A stretch of 64,000 nt of DNA from NCBI RefSeq assembly GCF_004345705.1, contig NZ_SLWV01000001.1, forward strand, positions 62,001 to 126,000, read 5' to 3'. Positions 36,080 through 45,036 of the stretch are shown in pieces. Under the pieces are notes generated by a model, which worked only from the letters and a program-made list of their open reading frames with translations, had not been told where the DNA came from and did not search any database. A program made the translations under genes and the position numbers. Within the stretch, counting starts at the first letter, position 1. The number at the start of each line of letters is the position of its first letter. This DNA is from Marinisporobacter balticus. GTDB lineage: Bacteria; Bacillota; Clostridia; Peptostreptococcales; Thermotaleaceae.

Positions 36080-37432
36080 TTAATCATTTTCTTTTATCAT
36101 TTCTGTTGCAATAAATGCTGTGTTAATTTTATTTTTCAAGAATTTCTCATTATCTAGTATTTCTCTATGAAAATCTATATTTGTATGAATTCCTGTAATA
36201 ATGATTTCATCAAGGACTCTTTTCATGCGATTTATTGCTTCATTTCTATCTCTACCCCATACAATTAATTTTGCAATCATAGAATCGTATGTAGGTGGAA
36301 TCTTGTAGCCACTATAGATATGACTATCTATGCGCACCCCATTTCCTCCAGGTACAAAATACTCCTCAATAGTTCCTGGTGAAGGTCTAAAATTATGATG
36401 GATATCTTCTGCATTGATTCTACATTCTATTGCGTGCCCATTTATTTTTATATCTTGTTGATTAAAATTTATTTTTTCTCCAGCGGCAATTTTAATCTGC
36501 TCTTTAATTAAATCTATATTTGTAATCCATTCAGTAACAGGATGTTCTACCTGAATTCTTGTATTCATTTCAATAAAGTAAAAGTTATTATGTTTGTCTA
36601 GTAGAAATTCGATAGTTCCTGCGCTTACATAACCTACAGCTTTTGCAGCTTTTAATGCCATCTCTCCCATCTTTTCTCTTAAAGAGGTATCCATGATGCT
36701 ACATGGTGCTTCTTCAATCATTTTTTGGTTACGTCTTTGTATTGAACAATCCCGTTCCCCTAAATGAATGGTATTTCCATATTCATCTGCTAAAATTTGA
36801 AATTCTATATGTCTTGGCTCTTCAATATACTTTTCGATATACATAGCATCATCATTAAAGGCAATTGCTGCTTCTGATTTTGCCATCTGAAAGTTTTTTA
36901 TAAATACTTCTTTGTCATAGACAATACGCATTCCTCTTCCTCCACCACCACTAACCGCTTTAATAATCACAGGATAACCTATTTTATCTGCAAGTTCAAA
37001 AGCTTCATTTGCATCTTTCGTATCCCCTTCTGATCCTGGGACAACAGGCACCCCTGCCGCAATCATTGTTTTTCTGGCTTCAGATTTATTTCCCATTTTT
37101 CTTATATGTTCTTCCTTAGGTCCAATTAATTTGATCTCTTGTTCCTCACAAGCTCTAGCAAACGTTGGGCTCTCAGACAAAAAACCGTACCCTGGATGGA
37201 TTGCATCCGCGCTTGTTACCCATGTTGCACTAATAATATTATTCATATTTAAATAGCTTTTAGAGGAATTTCCAGGACCAATACATATGGCTTCATCTGC
37301 CATATGTACATGCAATGCATCTCTATCAATTTCTGAATAAACGGCTACTGTTTTTATGCCTAATTCTTTACATGCACGAATAATTCTAAGTGCAATTTCT
37401 CCTCTATTTGCGATGAGTATTTTTTTAAACAT
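36080..37432 (-). CDS. accC: Acetyl-CoA carboxylase biotin carboxylase subunit
   Basis: ATP-dependent carboxylation of the biotin on AccB; first step in malonyl-CoA synthesis. 450 residues, ATP-grasp fold: MFKKILIANRGEIALRI N-terminus, the glycine-rich loop KAVSGGGGRGMRIV (about residue 158), the EMNTRIQVEHPVTEW motif (about residue 287). Gap to accB nine bases. Confidence 0.97.
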   Translation of the reverse strand: MFKKILIANRGEIALRIIRACKELGIKTVAVYSEIDRDALHVHMADEAICIGPGNSSKSYLNMNNIISATWVTSADAIHPGYGFLSESPTFARACEEQEIKLIGPKEEHIRKMGNKSEARKTMIAAGVPVVPGSEGDTKDANEAFELADKIGYPVIIKAVSGGGGRGMRIVYDKEVFIKNFQMAKSEAAIAFNDDAMYIEKYIEEPRHIEFQILADEYGNTIHLGERDCSIQRRNQKMIEEAPCSIMDTSLREKMGEMALKAAKAVGYVSAGTIEFLLDKHNNFYFIEMNTRIQVEHPVTEWITNIDLIKEQIKIAAGEKINFNQQDIKINGHAIECRINAEDIHHNFRPSPGTIEEYFVPGGNGVRIDSHIYSGYKIPPTYDSMIAKLIVWGRDRNEAINRMKRVLDEIIITGIHTNIDFHREILDNEKFLKNKINTAFIATEMIKEND

Positions 37433-37441
37433 TATGTATAC

Positions 37442-37873
37442 TTACCTCCTAATTTTCATTAAAGGTTGTCCATACTCTACCGGATCCTCATTATTTACCA
37501 TTATTTCTATTACTTCTCCTGATTCTTCACTTTCAATGCCATTCATAATCTTCATCGCCTCTATGATACAGAGGGACTGTCCTTTCTCCACGCGAGCTCC
37601 TACCTTAACAAAAGCTTTCTCATCTGGACTTGAAGCTTCATAGTAAACACCTACAATTGGCGATTTCACAATATATATATCTTCTAAAGATACTTCTATA
37701 TTTTCTTCAACAACCAAAACTTCCTTTTTCTCATTCTTAATCTCATGCTTTTGCCCATCAGCATAAATAGCTTTCGATATACTTATTTTTCCCTCTTTTC
37801 CTTCTATATCAACCCTTTGTATACTTGTTTTGTCAATTGTCAATATTAATTCTTTTATATCTTTTATGTTCAT
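37442..37873 (-). CDS. accB: Biotin carboxyl carrier protein of acetyl-CoA carboxylase
   Basis: 143 residues; carries biotin on the lysine of EAMKIMN (CIIEAMKIMNGIES, near residue 115). N-terminal region is variable, followed by a Val/Glu-rich linker and the biotinyl domain (VKSPIVGVYYEAS). First gene of the accB-accC-accD-accA operon. Upstream are a SigA promoter (37934-37963) and a FapR-like operator (37905-37923). Confidence 0.95.
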   Translation of the reverse strand: MNIKDIKELILTIDKTSIQRVDIEGKEGKISISKAIYADGQKHEIKNEKKEVLVVEENIEVSLEDIYIVKSPIVGVYYEASSPDEKAFVKVGARVEKGQSLCIIEAMKIMNGIESEESGEVIEIMVNNEDPVEYGQPLMKIRR

Positions 37874-37904
37874 TGTTATTTCCTCCCATTATTGTTTGTC
37901 TGGT

Positions 37905-37923
37905 ATTAGTACTTGGTATTAAT
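37905..37923. promoter_or_regulatory. FapR-like operator in the accB leader
   Basis: ATTAGTACTTGGTATTAAT, an inverted repeat (ATTAGTAC / GTATTAAT, one mismatch) that resembles the FapR box (TTAGTAC inverted repeats) controlling lipid genes in Firmicutes. It lies just downstream of the -10 box, a repressing position. Identification is from pattern memory; FapR itself is not in the window. Confidence 0.55.
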
Positions 37924-37933
37924 ATTTACTGCT

Positions 37934-37963
37934 ATTATAGCATATATTCTATCTATTTTTCAA
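37934..37963 (-). promoter_or_regulatory. SigA promoter of the acc operon
   Basis: TTGAAA (37958-37963), 18-base spacer, TATAAT (37934-37939) with TG one base upstream, minus strand, between the selB terminator and accB. Confidence 0.75.
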
Positions 37964-37970
37964 ATTCTAT

Positions 37971-38000
37971 AAAAAAAAGCATCCTCATTTTAAGGATGCT
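37971..38000 (-). terminator. Terminator after selB
   Basis: AGCATCC/GGATGCT hairpin followed by eight T on the minus strand, overlapping the selB stop codon. Confidence 0.85.
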
Positions 38001-39903
38001 ATAACAATGTTCTTTTTTCTCCTACTCTTTTTGTAATCTTATTTTGATCAAAATAATCTAACAATGGTAATGCGTACTTTCTTGTAGTCCCTAATAAATC
38101 CCGAAATTGCGAAAGCGTGATCGAACCATTCTCTACAACATAATTTTTCATCAATGCTATTGCTTTATGATAGTGTTCAATGTGGATAAGAAAGTCTTCA
38201 TTGATCTTTACAAGACGGTTCATATCTATAAGAACATATAAAACTTGTGTACATTCTCTCTCATCCTCTGTATTTTCCATTAATTCTTTTACAGATGGCG
38301 TATTAAATCGGGTTTCAAAGTACATTTTCTCTATTTTACTTTTTATCTTCTCTTGTTCTGGTGTATATACAATATTAAAATCATAAAGGGAAATATGCTT
38401 ATTTAATTGCTTGATCACTTTGTCTTGAATAAGATAGTCCATAATTTCATCATATAGTTTTGATTTTGCTTGAGGAACTATTTTATTTCTAAGTTCTTCT
38501 TTACTCATACCAGATTTTAATGGATTGTTTTTATGATACACACTTAAAGTATTGATGATTTTCTCTCTTAACCCATCTAAATAGGATTTATGAATCATAA
38601 TTGTATCTAAAAGCTTTATCACCTTATTTTCTTGAATAAGCAATGCGATCAGTTTTTTTGTTTTATCTTCCCCTAACCCTGTCTGGACACCATAGAAATG
38701 TGTATTCTCAAATTTGTCACTAAATCGTTTGATTGCCTCTTCAAGAATTTGTTCTGGACTTCCTTGTTCTTTAATTTTTAATTCGTTTAATATTTCTTCT
38801 CTATACCTTTTATGCTTCACAGGATTAGGCTCTAAAACGATGCCTCCTCCAATGGTTTCCATAGGTGAATAAAATCTTATTACAATATGATCTCCTCTTT
38901 TTGCAACCGTTTCTTCTTCTAGCCTCAATTGGGCATAACAGCTTTCTCCAGGGTTTAATTCCTCACGGTCTAATAAAACAATTCTACAAAGAATTTCACT
39001 ACTCCCATGGTACACCCTTAATCTACTTCTATTTTCTAGAACTCTTTGTTCATTTTTTAATAAATTTATTTTTACATCTAACATCATCGTTGATTGCATA
39101 GCATCTGGTGGTACTAATACATTTCCTCTTTGTATATCTTCTTTTTTTATGTTCGCTAAGTTTATTGCCACTCTTTGCCCTGCATATGAAGTTTTCACGT
39201 TTTTATCATGAACCTGAAGGTTTCTGACTCTGCTATCGATTCCTTGAGGATAGATCTTTACAGCATCCCCTTCATTAATGGTTCCTTCAATCTGTGTTCC
39301 TGTAACAACCGTTCCAAATCCAGAAATTGTAAATACTCGATCGATCGGCATTCTAAAGGGAAGTAACCTATCTTTTGCTTCTGTTTGCTCCGTCATTTCA
39401 TCAATCAATTGAGTTAATTCCTCAATACCTTCTCCATTTGTAGCAGATACAGGCATAATAGACGCTTTTTCAAGAAAGGTTCCTTGTACCCTTTCTTTTA
39501 TCTCTTCTTGTACAAGCTCTAGCCACTCTTTTTCTACTAAATCTGTCTTTGTTAACACGATAATCCCTTTTTTTACTTCCAAAATAGATAGTATGTCTAA
39601 ATGCTCTTGCGTTTGAGGCATAATTCCTTCATCTGCCGCAACAACTAATAGTACGATATCTATTCCGCCAACCCCAGCAAGCATATTTTTAATAAATTTT
39701 TCATGTCCTGGTACATCAATAATCCCCGCTGTCTTGCCACTTGGCAAATCGAAATGAGCAAATCCTAGTTCTATTGTAATACCTCTTTTTTTCTCTTCTT
39801 TTAATCGATCTGCATCTACTCCGGTTAAAGCTTTAATCAATGTGGTTTTCCCATGATCAATGTGCCCTGCTGTACCAATAATAATATGCTTCAAATCATT
39901 CAC
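37999..39903 (-). CDS. selB: Selenocysteine-specific translation elongation factor SelB
   Basis: GTPase that brings Sec-tRNA-Sec to the ribosome at UGA codons with a downstream SECIS hairpin. 634 residues: G1 GTAGHIDHGKTTL (11-23), G3 DVPGHE, G4 TKTD, EF-Tu-like domains 2 and 3, and a C-terminal half of winged-helix repeats that bind SECIS. Four bases after selA, same transcript. Works with tRNA-Sec (29664) and selD (43038). Confidence 0.97.
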   Translation of the reverse strand: MNDLKHIIIGTAGHIDHGKTTLIKALTGVDADRLKEEKKRGITIELGFAHFDLPSGKTAGIIDVPGHEKFIKNMLAGVGGIDIVLLVVAADEGIMPQTQEHLDILSILEVKKGIIVLTKTDLVEKEWLELVQEEIKERVQGTFLEKASIMPVSATNGEGIEELTQLIDEMTEQTEAKDRLLPFRMPIDRVFTISGFGTVVTGTQIEGTINEGDAVKIYPQGIDSRVRNLQVHDKNVKTSYAGQRVAINLANIKKEDIQRGNVLVPPDAMQSTMMLDVKINLLKNEQRVLENRSRLRVYHGSSEILCRIVLLDREELNPGESCYAQLRLEEETVAKRGDHIVIRFYSPMETIGGGIVLEPNPVKHKRYREEILNELKIKEQGSPEQILEEAIKRFSDKFENTHFYGVQTGLGEDKTKKLIALLIQENKVIKLLDTIMIHKSYLDGLREKIINTLSVYHKNNPLKSGMSKEELRNKIVPQAKSKLYDEIMDYLIQDKVIKQLNKHISLYDFNIVYTPEQEKIKSKIEKMYFETRFNTPSVKELMENTEDERECTQVLYVLIDMNRLVKINEDFLIHIEHYHKAIALMKNYVVENGSITLSQFRDLLGTTRKYALPLLDYFDQNKITKRVGEKRTLL

Positions 39904-39907
39904 CTCA

Positions 39908-41317
39908 TTATTTCTTTAGTAGTTTATCTATTCCAGCTACGATTATTTCAAATTCATTTTCTTTTATGGTACGCACATCCATCAAAATTCGTTCTTCGCT
40001 GATTCTTGCTATAATAGGGGGATTGTAATCTCTTAACATTTGTTCGAATTTGTTTATAGATAAATTTTCTGGCTTTATGCTTATTAACATTGTTGGGATC
40101 TTTTCTAAAGGCATTGATCCGCCTCCAACTTGAGAGAATCCTTTGATTTTTTCAATTGTGCAATGTTTTATATTCTCCTTCAATAGCGCATACAAAGCGT
40201 TCGCCTTTTTTTCGATTTCTTCTAAACTTATGGTTAGCATACGCAAGGTAGGAATCTTTTCTAAAGCGCTTTCTTCATCTAAATATAATCTTAACGTTGC
40301 CTCTAAGGCTGCCAACGTCAATTTATCAACTCTGAATGCCCGTGTATATGGATTTTTTTTCATCTTCTCTATATACTCTTTTTTCCCAATAATAATGCCA
40401 GCTTGAGGGCCTCCCAATAATTTATCTCCGCTAAAAGTTACAATATCTGCTTTCATTGCAACACTTTCTTGCACGGTAGGTTCTTTATAAAGTCCAAATT
40501 TAGAAAAATCTATAAACGTACCACTTCCAATATCCTCAATTACTGGGATATTATGTTCTCTCCCTATTTCTACCAAATCTTTCAACGAAACTTCTTGGGT
40601 AAATCCAAGTATTTTGTAGTTACTCGTATGCACTTTCAATAAGGCAGCTGTATCTTCAGTTATGGCACGCTCATAATCCGAAATATGTGTCTTATTCGTT
40701 GTGCCTACTTCAACAAGCTTTGCACCACTTTGCTGCATTACATCCGGTACACGAAAAGATCCCCCTATTTCTACAAGCTGTCCCCTTGAAACAATGACTT
40801 CTCTATTTTTAGCTAGCGTATCAAGAACAAGCAAAACAGCAGCTGCATTGTTATTCACAACTAAGGCAGATTCTGCACCTGTTAGTTTGGTTATGATTTC
40901 TTCAACATGGGCATATCTAGAGCCTCGTTTCCCAGAATCTACATCAAATTCTAATGTAGAATAGCTATTTGCCACATTCCATATTTCTTCCTTTATGGAC
41001 TCACTAAGTAGTGCACGTCCTAAATTTGTATGTAGTACAACCCCTGTAGTATTGATTACTTTGCTCAAATTCATTCTATTTTTTTGCTTGATAATTCTTA
41101 TAATTTTTTCTATTAATGCCTCATAATCTATTTTAAAACTTTTCACCTGTTGGTTATCTAATTGTACAATTTTTATTCGAATCTCCTCAATACTTTCCCG
41201 AATAGCTTCTACAATCATAATTCTAGGCACTTTCTCTAATAAATCCTTAATTTTTTCATCATTCAATAGATCATCTACCTTTGGAATTAAAACAAACAAA
41301 TCTTTTTTTGTAGACAT
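39908..41317 (-). CDS. selA: L-seryl-tRNA(Sec) selenium transferase
   Basis: PLP-dependent decamer converting Ser-tRNA-Sec to Sec-tRNA-Sec with selenophosphate. About 469 residues from ATG 41317 (chosen because GGAG lies eight bases before it; two upstream codons also fit the frame). The PLP lysine lies in the FSGDKLLGGPQAGII segment, and NTTGVVLHTNLGRALLS marks the N-terminal part. First gene of selA-selB. Confidence 0.97.
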   Translation of the reverse strand: MSTKKDLFVLIPKVDDLLNDEKIKDLLEKVPRIMIVEAIRESIEEIRIKIVQLDNQQVKSFKIDYEALIEKIIRIIKQKNRMNLSKVINTTGVVLHTNLGRALLSESIKEEIWNVANSYSTLEFDVDSGKRGSRYAHVEEIITKLTGAESALVVNNNAAAVLLVLDTLAKNREVIVSRGQLVEIGGSFRVPDVMQQSGAKLVEVGTTNKTHISDYERAITEDTAALLKVHTSNYKILGFTQEVSLKDLVEIGREHNIPVIEDIGSGTFIDFSKFGLYKEPTVQESVAMKADIVTFSGDKLLGGPQAGIIIGKKEYIEKMKKNPYTRAFRVDKLTLAALEATLRLYLDEESALEKIPTLRMLTISLEEIEKKANALYALLKENIKHCTIEKIKGFSQVGGGSMPLEKIPTMLISIKPENLSINKFEQMLRDYNPPIIARISEERILMDVRTIKENEFEIIVAGIDKLLKK

Positions 41318-41356
41318 ACACATCACTCCAATTTTAAATATTTCCGATAATCCTTA

Positions 41357-41384
41357 TGATTAGCTATAATCAACTAAAATTATA
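41357..41384 (-). promoter_or_regulatory. Extended -10 promoter and inverted repeat upstream of selA
   Basis: TGGTATAAT with TATAAT at 41379-41384 on the minus strand; no good -35. Immediately downstream of it is a perfect inverted repeat TGATTAGCTATAATCA (41357-41372) in the presumed 5' leader, 40 bases before selA. It may be an operator or RNA hairpin; no regulator is identified. Confidence 0.45.
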
Positions 41385-41485
41385 CCATAATTTCAGTCAA
41401 AGGATTACATATAAATTTTAAAATTCATTTTGCTTAATTTGTGAATTGTTATTAATTTCCACTTTTTTATATTTCAGAAAATTAC

Positions 41486-41514
41486 TTGCTTAAATTTTCA
41501 GAATATTCTATAAT
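41486..41514 (+). promoter_or_regulatory. Likely SigA promoter of AGCS gene 2
   Basis: TTGCTT (41486-41491), 17-base spacer, TATAAT (41509-41514) on the plus strand. The leader of about 115 bases contains an orphan AAGGAGGTG about 60 bases before the real site AAAAGGAGG; I see no ORF after it. Confidence 0.6.
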
Positions 41515-41634
41515 GAAAATGAGTTAACTAGTTTTTTCTATTTTTGAAAATTTTAGGTTTTTATTAAGGAGGTGTAATCAAGAATAATTAACGTACTTGT
41601 TTGAATCTATCACTTACTTAAAAGGAGGTTTTTT

Positions 41635-43011
41635 ATGGAATCTTTTTCAAATTTAATTGCTGCAATAGGTAGTTTCGCTTGGGGACCAATTATGATTGTT
41701 TTCTTAGTTGGTACAGGACTTGTTCTTACTTTAGGTACAAGAGTTGTGCAGTTTAGAAAGCTTAGCTATGCTTTTAAGTTACTTTTCTCAAAAGAACATG
41801 CTGGTGAAGGTGATATCACTCCTTTTCAAGCACTTATGACTTCTCTCGCTGCAACAATTGGTACAGGTAACATCGCGGGTGTTGCGACTGCTATTGCTGT
41901 GGGTGGCCCTGGTGCAATTTTTTGGATGTGGGTTACAGCTGCTGTCGGTGGCGCAACAAAATTTGGCGAAGCCTTACTTGCTATAAAATATAGAATTACA
42001 AATGAAAAAGGTGAAAAATCTGGTGGGCCTATGTACTATGCAAGCATGGGTATGGAAGATAAATATGGTGGTAATTGGAAATGGTTAGGATGGGCTTTTG
42101 CCTTCTTTGGATTTATTGCTTCTTTTGGTATAGGAAACATGGTACAATCCAATTCAGTTGCTGCATCACTAAGTACTTCAATGGGTCTTTCTCCTAAAAT
42201 ATCCGGAATTATTATTATGGTTGCTACAGGATTAGTTATTGTTGGTGGAATTAAGAGTATCGCTAATGTTACAGATAAAATCGTTCCTGCTATGGCTGTT
42301 ATTTATGTAATTGGTTCTTTAATCGTATTATTTAGCAATGCATCTATGATTCCTACAGCTTTTGGTATGATCTTCTCAAATGCCTTTAATGCAACAGCTG
42401 TTGGCGGAGGATTTATTGGAACAGTAGTTCGTATGGGTGTTGCCCGTGGTGTATTTTCAAATGAAGCTGGTCTTGGTAGTGCACCAATTGCCCATGCAGC
42501 TTCTAAAAATAATGATCCTGTAAGACAAGGTATTATCGGTTCTCTTGGTTCATTCTTAGATACATTAATAGTATGTACAATGACAGCTTTAGTTATATTG
42601 GTATCGGGTCTTGTTACGATCGGCAGTGACGGACTTATGACTGTTAAAGATGGTTTAACGGGTGCAGCTTTAACGACAACTGCATTTAGTGAGGCACTTC
42701 CGGGTTTTGGTGCATATATTGTTTCATTTGGATTAATTTTCTTCGCTTTCTCAACCATAATCGGATGGTATTACTATGGTTCTAAGTGTTTAGAATTTAT
42801 TGCTGGCGTAAAAGCTGTTGAAATTTATAAATGGGTTTGGATTGCATTATGTTTTGTAGGTGCTACAACATCCCTAGATATCGTTTGGAACTTATCGGAT
42901 GCTTTTAATGGTCTTATGGCAATACCAAACTTAATTGCATTACTAGCGCTTAGTCCGATCATCTTTAAGATGACTAAAGATTATGAAAATAAATTAAATG
43001 GAAAATCATAA
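41635..43011 (+). CDS. Sodium:alanine symporter family protein (AGCS), copy 2
   Basis: 458-residue amino acid:sodium symporter, AGCS family. Signature GTGNIAGVATAIAVGGPGAI near residue 80 and FSNEAGLGSAPIAHAA near residue 275. Strong ribosome binding site AAAAGGAGG. Paralogue of the minus-strand gene at 30009-31478 and about equally complete. Unusual because nearly every other gene is on the minus strand; it stands between selA and selD. Confidence 0.94.
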   Translation: MESFSNLIAAIGSFAWGPIMIVFLVGTGLVLTLGTRVVQFRKLSYAFKLLFSKEHAGEGDITPFQALMTSLAATIGTGNIAGVATAIAVGGPGAIFWMWVTAAVGGATKFGEALLAIKYRITNEKGEKSGGPMYYASMGMEDKYGGNWKWLGWAFAFFGFIASFGIGNMVQSNSVAASLSTSMGLSPKISGIIIMVATGLVIVGGIKSIANVTDKIVPAMAVIYVIGSLIVLFSNASMIPTAFGMIFSNAFNATAVGGGFIGTVVRMGVARGVFSNEAGLGSAPIAHAASKNNDPVRQGIIGSLGSFLDTLIVCTMTALVILVSGLVTIGSDGLMTVKDGLTGAALTTTAFSEALPGFGAYIVSFGLIFFAFSTIIGWYYYGSKCLEFIAGVKAVEIYKWVWIALCFVGATTSLDIVWNLSDAFNGLMAIPNLIALLALSPIIFKMTKDYENKLNGKS

Positions 43012-43044
43012 AAAATAAAGCATCCCAAAAGGATGCTTTATTTT
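43010..43044. terminator. Bidirectional terminator between AGCS gene 2 and selD
   Basis: AAATAAAGCATCC/GGATGCTTTATTT hairpin with a five-base loop and A/T tracts at both sides, between convergent stops at 43011 and 43038. Confidence 0.85.
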
Positions 43045-44078
43045 ACTTTTATAAAAGTATCTTCTTTTTCAACTACTTCTCCAACGATAGAGAACTCTGT
43101 AAGTAAGTTTTTATTATAAAATTCTGTCAGATCTTTCACGCGATCTTTGTTTACAGATATCAATAAGCCTCCGGATGTTTGAGGATCAAATAAAATATCT
43201 CGCATATGGGTGGGAACCCCTTCATCAAAAACAACATTTCCTTTTAAATAGTCTTCATTGCTATATGCACCCGCAGGAACAAGTCCCATATTTGCATGCG
43301 CTATTGTTCCTTCAAGAACCGGTATATCCTTTGCATTTATTTTCAGTGTAACATTGCTGGCTTTTGCCATTTCATAGGCATGTCCTAAAAATCCAAAACC
43401 AGTAATATCTGTACAAGAATTTACACCTACTTTTTTCATTCCTTTTGCACCTATATCGTTTAAACTCGCCATTACATGCATAACTTTTTTTATTGTATCC
43501 TCTGAAAGCATTCCTGCTTTTATGGCTGTATTTAAAATTCCTGTACCTAAAGGTTTTGTCAATACCAATTTATCTCCTGGTTTTGATAAATCATTGCTCA
43601 TTACTTCATCGGGAGATACAAGTCCAGTAACAGATAAACCATATTTAGGTTCATTATCATCCACACTATGTCCTCCTACTAACAATGCACCAGCTTCTCT
43701 CACTTTGTCTGCACCACCCTTTAATATTTCTGTAAGAATGTCCATAGACACGCAAGTAGGGAAACACACTATATTCATAGCCAAAATAGGCTCTCCTCCC
43801 ATGGCATACACATCACTTAAAGAATTGGCTGCTGCAATTTGTCCAAACATATACGGATCATCTACTACTGGTGTAAAAAAATCTAATGTTTGTATAATAG
43901 CAGTATCATCATTTAGTTTATATACTGCCGCATCATCAGACGTTTCTAAACCCACCAATAAATTTTCATGTTGTACTTTTGGCAAATGACACAAAACTTG
44001 TGCCAAGGTCTCTGGACCTATTTTTGCTGCTCATCCAGATGCCCGACTCATTTCTGTTAATCTTTTATTTACACCCAC
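43038..44078 (-). CDS. selD: Selenophosphate synthase, a selenoprotein (Sec codon at 44031-44033)
   Basis: Makes selenophosphate from selenide and ATP. The frame runs past an in-frame TGA at 44031-44033, which is selenocysteine at residue 16: RASGUAAKIGPE, the SelD active-site loop (U/C with catalytic Lys19). Start is GTG 44078 after AAGGTG, giving 346 residues, the normal length. Further motifs: GLETSDDAAVYKLND, ADPPQ-like DPQTSGGLLI, LVGGHSVDDNEPKYG. Stopping at the TGA would remove only the first residues and leave an inactive start. The Sec machinery (selA, selB, tRNA-Sec) is in the same window. Confidence 0.96.
44007..44033 (-). promoter_or_regulatory. UGA codon and SECIS-like hairpin of selD
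   Basis: TGA at 44031-44033 is followed 12 bases later by GGTC-CAGA-GACC (44007-44018), a 4-bp stem with a G-containing loop that fits the short bacterial SECIS bound by SelB. The sequence also codes for AAKIGPET, so pairing must be checked in relatives. Confidence 0.7.
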
Positions 44079-44087
44079 ACTTATCAC

Positions 44088-44355
44088 CTTGTATAATATA
44101 GTTGTATTATTCAAGTAGCAAACAAGAATCTCTTCTACTGAACATTAATAACCATATCCCTTTCTTTGTTTAAATTTTTTATCGAGTTTTCTATGATTAG
44201 CTGGTTAGGTTTCCTAATAGGAATTACCTGTGTGACAAACAAGGTTATAGTCTCATTGATTAAGCGGATCTCTTATCAATCTACATCATTCTTTAAAAGG
44301 CGCTATTCATATGTCTGATTTATTTTATCTATTGACTATTACTAGCTGTTCTCTT
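44088..44355. repeat. Dispersed leader repeat, copy 2 (upstream of selD)
   Basis: Diverged direct repeat of 3259-3504. Conserved blocks 44088-44197 (about 93% to copy 1) and 44324-44355 (31 of 32). The gene-proximal edge reaches the selD ribosome binding site (ACAAGGTGAT). The distal edge contains the last codons of the GT2 gene and three stop codons in a row (TAG TAA TAG). The region between, 44198-44323, is not alignable with copy 1. It fills the gap between GT2 and selD. Confidence 0.85.
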
Positions 44356-45025
44356 TAGATTTTCGAAGTAATGTGAAAAGTATTTGATAAAATTGCTTTC
44401 CTCTATGCATAAAACTTTTTAAGTCTCTACCCGTTTCTCTATGGGTCATACTTACATCTACTTCTTTTATTCTAAATCCTCTATTTAAGATATCAATCGT
44501 CATGCCAACTTCAACGCCATAGTCCGTTGGAAAACTTCCTAATTTTTCAAGCACTTGTATTTTAAACGCCCTTTGTCCCGAAAGAGAAGTATATATGGTA
44601 TGTCCTGTAAAAAACTTCACCCCATATTTTGCCAAGTTTTTGACCAATCCAAAACCTCCTTTTCTCTTTGCAGAAGGAAATCTTGCAATGGTAACATCTG
44701 CTTCATCTTCTAGTATTGGTATGATCAATTTATCAACTTCGGATGCGGTGTCTCCCAAATCTGCATCTAAAAAAACGACAATACGACTATTTTTTTCTAC
44801 TTTTTTTATACCATAATTTAGTGCAAATCCTTTTCCTTGGTTTTGATCTAACCGATAAGCTTCAACATTCATATTTTTTGCAACAATCAAGGTATCGTCT
44901 TCGGATCCATCATCTAGTACTACAATTCTATCTATATGCTTTGATCTTTTGATCGCATCAATTGTCTTTTTAATTCGATCTGCTTCATTATAAGCTGGCA
45001 CTAAAGCAGTAATACATTTAGACAC
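44342..45025 (-). CDS. Family 2 glycosyltransferase (DPM1/polyprenol-phosphate type)
   Basis: 227 residues, GT-A fold. N-terminal ALVPAYNEADRIKKTIDAIK, VLDDGSEDDT, and the catalytic-type FLDADLGD. No C-terminal membrane anchors, so it may be soluble or work with another protein. GTG start 45025 with AGGAGATG upstream. It follows steB and steA, and in many Clostridia is followed by the transferase gene found here at 2438; the similarity of the sequences downstream of both genes suggests a split operon. Confidence 0.88.
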   Translation of the reverse strand: MSKCITALVPAYNEADRIKKTIDAIKRSKHIDRIVVLDDGSEDDTLIVAKNMNVEAYRLDQNQGKGFALNYGIKKVEKNSRIVVFLDADLGDTASEVDKLIIPILEDEADVTIARFPSAKRKGGFGLVKNLAKYGVKFFTGHTIYTSLSGQRAFKIQVLEKLGSFPTDYGVEVGMTIDILNRGFRIKEVDVSMTHRETGRDLKSFMHRGKQFYQILFTLLRKSKENS

Positions 45026-45036
45026 ACAATCATCTC

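Noticed and set aside
41515..41634. Glycine riboswitch or leader peptide before AGCS gene 2
   Set aside because: No tandem aptamer pattern and no start codon after the orphan AAGGAGGTG; only a plain leader is supported.
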